Source: Anthoceros angustus (lineage: Eukaryota; Streptophyta; Anthocerotopsida; Anthocerotales; Anthocerotaceae). From it: a stretch of DNA of 64,000 nucleotides. Positions 57,431 through 64,000 of the stretch are shown here, piece after piece (the stretch's first letter is position 1; every line of letters begins with the position of its first letter). The notes under the pieces were generated by a model, which saw only the letters and a program-made list of their open reading frames with translations, ran no database searches and was not told the DNA's origin. Position numbers and translations under genes: made by a program. The DNA lies in NCBI GenBank assembly GCA_010909165.1, contig MU008172.1:1116001-1180000 (forward strand). Reading direction: 5' to 3'.

Positions 57431-60400
57431 TCTTCATGCAGCCTGGCTGACAGATCTTGCGTGGGCTTGTGGTAGAAGTCTTTGAACATCATGATCGCGA
57501 TGTCCACCGTACTCGGCTGTGAAGCATGTTACTGCGAACCTTCATATGTAGGTATTAAGATCAGGGACGCGACAAAGCCAGTTGAGGGCTACATCATCCT
57601 TAGAGTGTTCATGATGCTTTCTTGTACACGTGGCTCTTTATTGAGCCTACTCACAATGGTCATAGGGCCATCCGGTCACCCGCAGGTACACATGTCCACC
57701 GAGAAAATCACCGACAAAGCCAAAACCTTGGTATGGGCTTCCAAAGTCGGTTGGGATGTGAAGCATGTGGACATATGGCATGATCCACCGCTAAATGGCC
57801 CTAAGCTAGATAACAAAAAAAGGTTCGCTAAATTAACGAGAACAAGAAAAGACAGCTTCAGACGCCTAACAACCGTCTAATATATATATAGGTACATATA
57901 ATTAAACATTTCGTTCTAATCCAAGTAGACCGGATTCTACATTTCGCTCTATCACGAGAGATAAACCTCTATTTCGATTTCACCTAAGACTTCCGTCTGG
58001 TAAACGTTTTTCTTCACCAATTGTAAGGATTTTCCTAATGAAAAGCAACTTCAGATCAGTAGTTTAAAATAGTAAATGAACAAAAGATTTGCGACTAAGG
58101 AGCTTAACTTTCCAGCAGGGGTTCCGATCAAGCTACTGCAGTTCGGTTCCTTGTAACAAACGCTGCAGCTCCCAGTCTGGTTTAGATTACCGGCTGTATT
58201 GTCCCACCGCCTCCCCCATCTTTGCAGTAGTGTAAACGGTAGCTGGTCCTGAACTTTTATACAGATTGCACTTACCTCAAAATGCTAACCACATCACGTC
58301 CTTCGTTCTGCAGCTATTTACAGCATAAAGCGAACTTGCCCTTGTGGGCCTCCAGCTTTTGCCTGGGAAACGCCGGCACCTACATTTTATGAAACCTCCA
58401 CGGAGAAGAATTCCTCTGCTTGGTTCCAGAGGCCCTTTGGGAAACGGCTTTCTAGACAAAAGAAGTTGGGTTGAACCAAGGCAGCAGACAGCTCACCAGG
58501 TTGAGCCGGCCTAGAACTTCCGGCCGTGTAGAGTTCTGAGAACCTTGAGAAGCCGTCAGATGCCATTGATGGCAGACCTCTTGCCCTCCTAGAAGTCTCC
58601 AGAGCATCGCTACCTGGTGATGAAATTGATCCCTTGCTAGACGCCCTGCTAAGGTGAGAGTCTCTCGCACGACCCAATATGGAATCCAAGTCTGTAAATT
58701 GGTAGCCAGGTCTAGACACATTCCTCATCAAAGGCTTTCTTGGAGAACCAGCAGTTTCTGCTGTCTGTCTGTACCAGCTACATTTAGTCCTGGGTAGCTT
58801 CTTAGTACCTTTGCTCTGACAGCCAACGTCCATATCTAATCCAAATTTTCCAGCATTTGACGACTTTGCTTCCACGTCACATAATGAACCTTCTCCCGCC
58901 CCACCGTCTTGGAAGGCTCCATCTAATCCATAATCTTTCCCTACCTGTTGTTCATCCCTGTTGGAGGTCTGTCCGACTATCTCAAATTTGCTGAACCTCT
59001 CTGCTTCCGTGTCATTCTGTAACCGGGATTTTGTCCTGAATAGTTTTTTGTGCTCTTGTTGTGACAGCCAGCATCTAGATCTAATCCAATTGTTTCAGCG
59101 TCTGCTGACTTTCCTTCCATATCACAGAATATACCTTCAAAAGTACCTCTGTCTTGCCAGCCGTCTACTTCATCATCTTTCCTGGCCTGCATGTCAGACT
59201 TGCTGCGCCTCCCTGCTTCAGTGGCATTCTTTGCCTTGTTGGATATTCCTTCCTTGGCAGTTCATAGAAAGACACTAGACTCTTCATGCAGCCTGCTGAC
59301 AGATCTTGCGTGGGCTTGTGGTAGAAGTCTTTGAACATCATGATCGCGATGTCCACCGTACTCGGCTGTGAAGCATGTTACTGCGAACCTTCATATGTAG
59401 GTATTAAGATCAGGGACGCGACAAAGCCAGTTGAGGGCTACATCATCCTTAGAGTGTTCATGATGCTTTCTTGTACACGTGGCTCTTTATTGAGCCTACT
59501 CACAATGGTCATAGGGCCATCCGGTCACCCGCAGGTACACATGTCCACCGAGAAAATCACCGACAAAGCCAAAACCTTGGTATGGGCTTCCAAAGTCGGT
59601 TGGGATGTGAAGCATGTGGACATATGGCATGATCCACCGCTAAATGGCCCTAAGCTAGATAACAAAAAAAGGTTCGCTAAATTAACGAGAACAAGAAAAG
59701 ACAGCTTCAGACGCCTAACAACCGTCTAATATATATATAGGTACATATAATTAAACATTTCGTTCTAATCCAAGTAGACCGGATTCTACATTTCGCTCTA
59801 TCACGAGAGATAAACCTCTATTTCGATTTCACCTAAGACTTCCGTCTGGTAAACGTTTTCTTCACCAATTGTAAGGATTTTCCTAATGAAAAGCAACTTC
59901 AGATCAGTAGTTTAAAATAGTAAATGAACAAAAGATTTGCGACTAAGGAGCTTAACTTTCCAGCAGGGTTCCGACTGCTACTGCAGTTCGGTTCCTTGTA
60001 ACAAACGCTGCAGCTCCCAGTCTGGTTTAGATTACCGGCTGTATTGTCCCACCGCCTCCCCATCTTTGCAGTAGTGTAAACGGTAGCTGGTCCTGAACTT
60101 TTATACAGATTGCACTTACCTCAAAATGCTAACCACATCACGTCCTTCGTTCTGCAGCTATTTACAGCATAAAGCGAACTTGCCTTGTGGGCCTCAGCTT
60201 TGCCTGGGAAACGCCGGCACCTACATTTTATGAAACCTCCACGGAGAAGAATTCCTCTGCTTGGTTCCAGAGGCCCTTTGGGAAACAGCTTTCTAGACAA
60301 AAGAAGTTGGGTTGAACCAAGGCAGCAGACAGCTCACCAGGTTGAGCCGGCCTAGAACTTCCGGCCGTGTAGAGTTCTGAGAACCTTGAGAAGCCGTCAG

Positions 60401-61133
60401 ATGCCATTGATGGCAGACCTCTTGCCCTCCTAGAAGTCTCCAGAGCATCGCTACCTGGTGATGAAATTGATCCCTTGCTAGACGCCCTGCTAAGGTGAGA
60501 GTCTCTCGCACGACCCAATATGGAATCCAAGTCTGTAAATTGGTAGCCAGGTCTAGACACATTCCTCATCAAAGGCTTTCTTGGAGAACCAGCAGTTTCT
60601 GCTGTCTGTCTGTACCAGCTACATTTAGTCCTGGGTAGCTTCTTAGTACCTTTGCTCTGACAGCCAACGTCCATATCTAATCCAAATTTTCCAGCATTTG
60701 ACGACTTTGCTTCCACGTCACATAATGAACCTTCTCCCGCCCCACCGTCTTGGAAGGCTCCATCTAATCCATAATCTTTCCCTACCTGTTGTTCATCCCT
60801 GTTGGAGGTCTGTCCGACTATCTCAAATTTGCTGAACCTCTCTGCTTCCGTGTCATTCTGTAACCGGGATTTTGTCCTGAATAGTTTTTTTGTGCTCTTG
60901 TTGTGACAGCCAGCATCTAGATCTAATCCAATTGTTTCAGCGTCTGCTGACTTTCCTTCCATATCACAGAATATACCTTCAAAAGTACCTCTGTCTTGCC
61001 AGCCGTCTACTTCATCATCTTTCCTGGCCTGCATGTCAGACTTGCTGCGCCTCCCTGCTTCAGTGGCATTCTTTGCCTTGTTGGATATTCCTTCCTTGGC
61101 AGTTCGCAGAAAAGACACTAGACTCTTCATGCT
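57431..61133. repeat. Tandem duplication of SCAPER 3' end, two ~1.85-kb copies
   Basis: Copy 1 is about 57,431-59,283, copy 2 about 59,284-61,133. Both include the 3' flank and most of the last exon of the SCAPER-like gene. The outer borders and the junction share CTCTTCATGC, a 10-bp microhomology. Differences are mainly homopolymer length changes, such as T6 at about 59,045 against T7 at about 60,885. Confidence 0.92.
58385..59283 (-). pseudogene. Duplicated, frameshifted copy of last SCAPER exon
   Basis: Repeats the coding part of the last exon but lies downstream of the intact stop at 60,228. One T missing in a homopolymer near 59,045 breaks the frame relative to the intact copy, and the 5' start of the exon is absent. 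Not expected to be translated. Confidence 0.8.
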
Positions 61134-64000
61134 CAGTTCTTGCTGGACAACATCTCGATTGCGGTCACACCCAAAGCATGCTGCTAGCAGTGTCCCATTT
61201 AAAATCGGAGTCAATTGTCTGTCACTGAAAAAGGTGAAGGGAAGGTCACATATCTGCAAGCAAACGCAACCCATCACATTGTATGTCAGCTGAAGACTAA
61301 GTTACAGACCTCAGGTGATGCATTCAGGTCGAATGATGATCACCGCCACATGCGAACGAACAAATGCTTTACCCGACTGGGTGCACGCCTCATACCTTGT
61401 GCAAGATTGTGGGGCTTTTACCCCAGCGAAGAACAGCTTGGTTCTCAGGGTGCAACAAAGCGAAGTACCCAACTAACAGAAGTGTCTCGAGTAGAAGAGA
61501 GGCAACCTGATAAAACCAAAGTAGTGAGGAACCGGACTGTCATGTTGATGGGATGCAAACTAAGACATAAGCAATGGAATACCTGGTCGGTTGTGTTCTT
61601 CCACTTGCACGTACAATGCGATAAGAGGAAGCTAATCAGGTGGAAGAACTCCATTCTTAAATCTGGCAGTGCCTGTTGCATTCTTGCACCCTTAAGTACT
61701 TAGGTGCAACAGCGAGATGGAAGAATGTGGAAAGAGCATGCTCATTCAGAATGTTAGCCACAAAGAAGTAAAAGAAAAGAGCCTTACCAACATGTTTTGA
61801 ACAAGAAATAGATCGAGCCTTGCCAAATTGTTCAGAATCCTGAGGACACTAGTAGCTACTGCATCAAAGTTCGATGGAAGCGCTGCAGCAGCCTGTTCAG
61901 GAGAAGACCGTGGGTTGGCTTGAAGTAAGACAGCAGTGAGCAACGAAGGGAGGCCAATTAACCCAGTCTCCAGGGCCACAGATAATAAAAGTTCCTTAGA
62001 CCGAGACCCATTGGTAGGACGATGCTGATATGTATTGTCCCTGACCATCGACAAAGTGTTGCCAGAAAACAAACTAGGCTGCACTGAGAGAGTTTTGGAA
62101 GTGTTCCAAGAGGACATATGCTCCTTCATCATTTCATTTTTGGAGATTACTGGCACAGTTGTGACATTTTCAACTTGCAGGTCTCTTAAGTCACCTAGTT
62201 CACCTGCAGTGTCAAAGGGATAGTCACAAGCTTCATCTGTAGCACTCAGACTTGTGCACACATCTCCATTTGCACCATCATGCTCCTTCACTGCATATCC
62301 GTTTCCACTTTCAGATAGAGTCACTGCCTTTGTAACCTGCACTGCATGATCAGCACTTCTTGTGGACACCCTGTCACTTATGTTTACCATACAAGTAACA
62401 GGTGCCTCAACTGATGAGCTCCTATCTCTGTGGCCTGTGAGGGTTTCCAGCAACTTTAGACCCAGAAGAACCGTGACAGGGATGGGTGCACCTTCAACAA
62501 GTGGCCTGTCAAAGAGAGCAAAGAGATTGCATAACCTGTGAAGAACTTCACAACCAACAATCAGCTCTGCCAAGTCATCCTGCATGACCAGCAACCTATC
62601 ATCTGTACAATGGTGCCCCATAATTGCTGTGATTGATAACAGAAGACCTTCCAAGACCTCCCCCACTACTTCAAGCTTCTCCTCCACCAGTGTTCTTTCC
62701 ACACATGATTCCTTCAAAGCAACATGGGAAGTAACTACTGCAGTAGCAGAACCTAGACTGCAAAAATTCTCCAAAGCAGTAGACAGCATGGGTACCAAAG
62801 GAGGCAGGAGATTGCGGGCAATGAAATAACTACGGTTGACTGGTAAAGACAACAGAACCAAGAGGAGATGCAGCAGTGCAATGGTGCTTCTAGAAGTTTC
62901 TGGTTTGCTACTCTGTGATGCTGGAAGAGCAGTTGCAACATAATCGAGAAGCGCAGCTTGCCGTGCAGCATGTAGTTCTGCTTCCTTGCCATCAAGATAC
63001 TGCACAGAAATTCAGGGAAGCATTACTCATGGTAGAAGAAAGCTCTATTGAAGAATAATTAGACAGCAGCATCTATGAATCGTACTTCCAGACATCAAAC
63101 ATGGTGAACCACAAGATAGATGAAGTGCGGAAGCTGACAAACCTTCACAACTTCTCCAATAACTGATATTGGAACCCCTGCCTTCCTTGCATGTAGAGAT
63201 CTCTGCAAATCTTGCAGCAGCCTTCCTATCTTGCTGCGAGCTATGCTGGTGACTGAGTTTAAGCCAACTCCTGCACCTTCTGGACTGGTAGGAGGCTCCA
63301 CAAATTCAAACTTGCGAGCTGCAAGTCGCTGTCGGAGTCTCTTTACCCGTTTCTTCAAAGCCTGCTGACTTGACATGTTGCTGGCATCAGAGCCTGCATT
63401 TATCAGTCCACTGTTAGTCACTCCCTTGAATCTTCCTAAGCTTCCAGCATCCCTTTCAGCTGCGTCACTCTCTGTAGCTGGGCCAGAAGAAACTCTCAAT
63501 AAGCGATCTCCCCCCGATGCCAGCCTTGCAAATGCATCCCTAGATTTGCGAGAGGGAGAATCAGTCTGGAAATCTCTCCTCTTATCGCTTTTGTCAGGCT
63601 CAGTACCAGCCCTTTCTCTAATTTGCTCTAAGTAAACCTTCCGACGGGCAGAGCTTTCTCGAAGCTTCTCAGCAAGCCTTTGACCTAAAAGCATAGTCTC
63701 TTCTTCCTGAGCTTTTGCTCTTACTTCCTTCTTACGTACTTGCTCAACCGCACGGGCCTCACGAGCAGCACTTGCAGCTCTACGTTCCTCCTCCCTTCGG
63801 AGATTGGCCTCAGCCTTCTTACGCTGGGCATCAGCAATGCGCTGCAGTCGTTCTGCTTCAAGCAGTTTGCGGCGTTCAAGTGCAGCCTCTTCCTTGGCTA
63901 AGTCCTTCTGTTTGATCCTAATATTTTGCAGCCTTTCAGCTCTCCTTAGTTCTGAGTCCTGCAGCTTTTGCTGTAGGGACAGCTTTTTGTTCTCCTCATT
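60228..64000 (-). CDS. SCAPER-like protein (partial, 5' end beyond window)
   Basis: Plant homologue of SCAPER. In animals SCAPER is an ER- and cytosol-located cyclin A/CDK2 partner that was later linked to regulated tubulin mRNA decay on ribosomes; the plant role is not known to me. Exons on minus: >64000-63143, 62999-61788, 61672-61583, 61506-61396 and 61253-60228, giving about 1,098 residues in frame. The first part is a Lys/Glu/Arg-rich coiled coil (residues about 1-110 of the visible protein). Conserved C-terminal blocks follow: PLVPMLSTALENF, LRMEFFHLISFLLSHCTCKW, GYFALLHPENQAVLRWGKSP, ICDLPFTFFSDRQLTPILNG and VVQQELSM. After the last block the exon runs on for about 290 residues of Ser/Lys/Asp-rich sequence that I do not know from other SCAPER proteins. 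Confidence 0.88.

Noticed and set aside
57482-59729. Identical 132-codon open frames at 57,482-57,880 and 59,331-59,729
   Set aside because: They are identical because the DNA is duplicated, not because of selection on the protein. No family, no splice context, and they lie in the 3' flank of the SCAPER-like gene.

Overview
The window is nuclear DNA from a land plant. The evidence is spliceosomal introns with GT..AG borders, plant-only gene families (a D27-like carotenoid isomerase, a plastid fibrillin, an RSL class I bHLH, an RDR1-type RNA-dependent RNA polymerase, a PAP27-type purple acid phosphatase) and typical plant LTR retrotransposons. Introns are mostly short (about 60-200 bp). This, with the RSL-type bHLH, suggests a seed-free plant such as a bryophyte or lycophyte, but I cannot fix the species.

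Layout: 0.9-2.1 kb holds decayed coding sequence. 2.09-5.82 kb is a 1.8-kb tandem duplication that runs into a ~98-bp satellite. 6.7-27.1 kb is the main gene island: TFIIB(+), RPN13/ADRM1(+), fibrillin(-) head to head with a D27-like gene(+), a transposase-like remnant, RDR1(+) and purple acid phosphatase(+). Exon reading frames join cleanly across these genes, with one exception at a fibrillin junction. 27.4-32.3 kb is a Ty1/copia element with three LTRs, a deleted reverse transcriptase core and an internal tandem duplication. 32.4-45.7 kb is a Ty3/gypsy-related complex on the minus strand: an array of ~570-bp LTR-like units, one of them split by an ~11-kb body. That body encodes gag, a triplicated RT segment, RNase H and an integrase whose tail carries a PHD finger, followed by a further unrecognised acidic-tailed reading frame. 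46.0-49.2 kb is the RSL class I bHLH gene(-). Its upstream side holds a 0.93-kb tandem duplication and a GC- and repeat-rich tract to 54.5 kb. 54.5-57.4 kb is AT-rich with no gene I can support. 60.2-64.0 kb is the 3' part of a plant SCAPER homologue(-), whose last exon and 3' flank are tandemly duplicated (57.4-61.1 kb).

The genes are not an operon-like set. The one functional pairing is fibrillin and D27-like: both look plastid-targeted and carotenoid/plastoglobule-related, and they share a 266-bp divergent promoter region.

The observations I rate highest are the PHD finger fused to a Ty3 integrase plus the unknown domain after it; the LTR unit array with the body inside one unit; and a systematic difference between repeat copies at CAG/CTG sites (CTG in one copy, TCG or CG in another). 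That last pattern looks like base-calling error at CHG-methylated cytosines, or a CHG-linked mutation spectrum, and it alone could explain many of the broken frames in the transposons.
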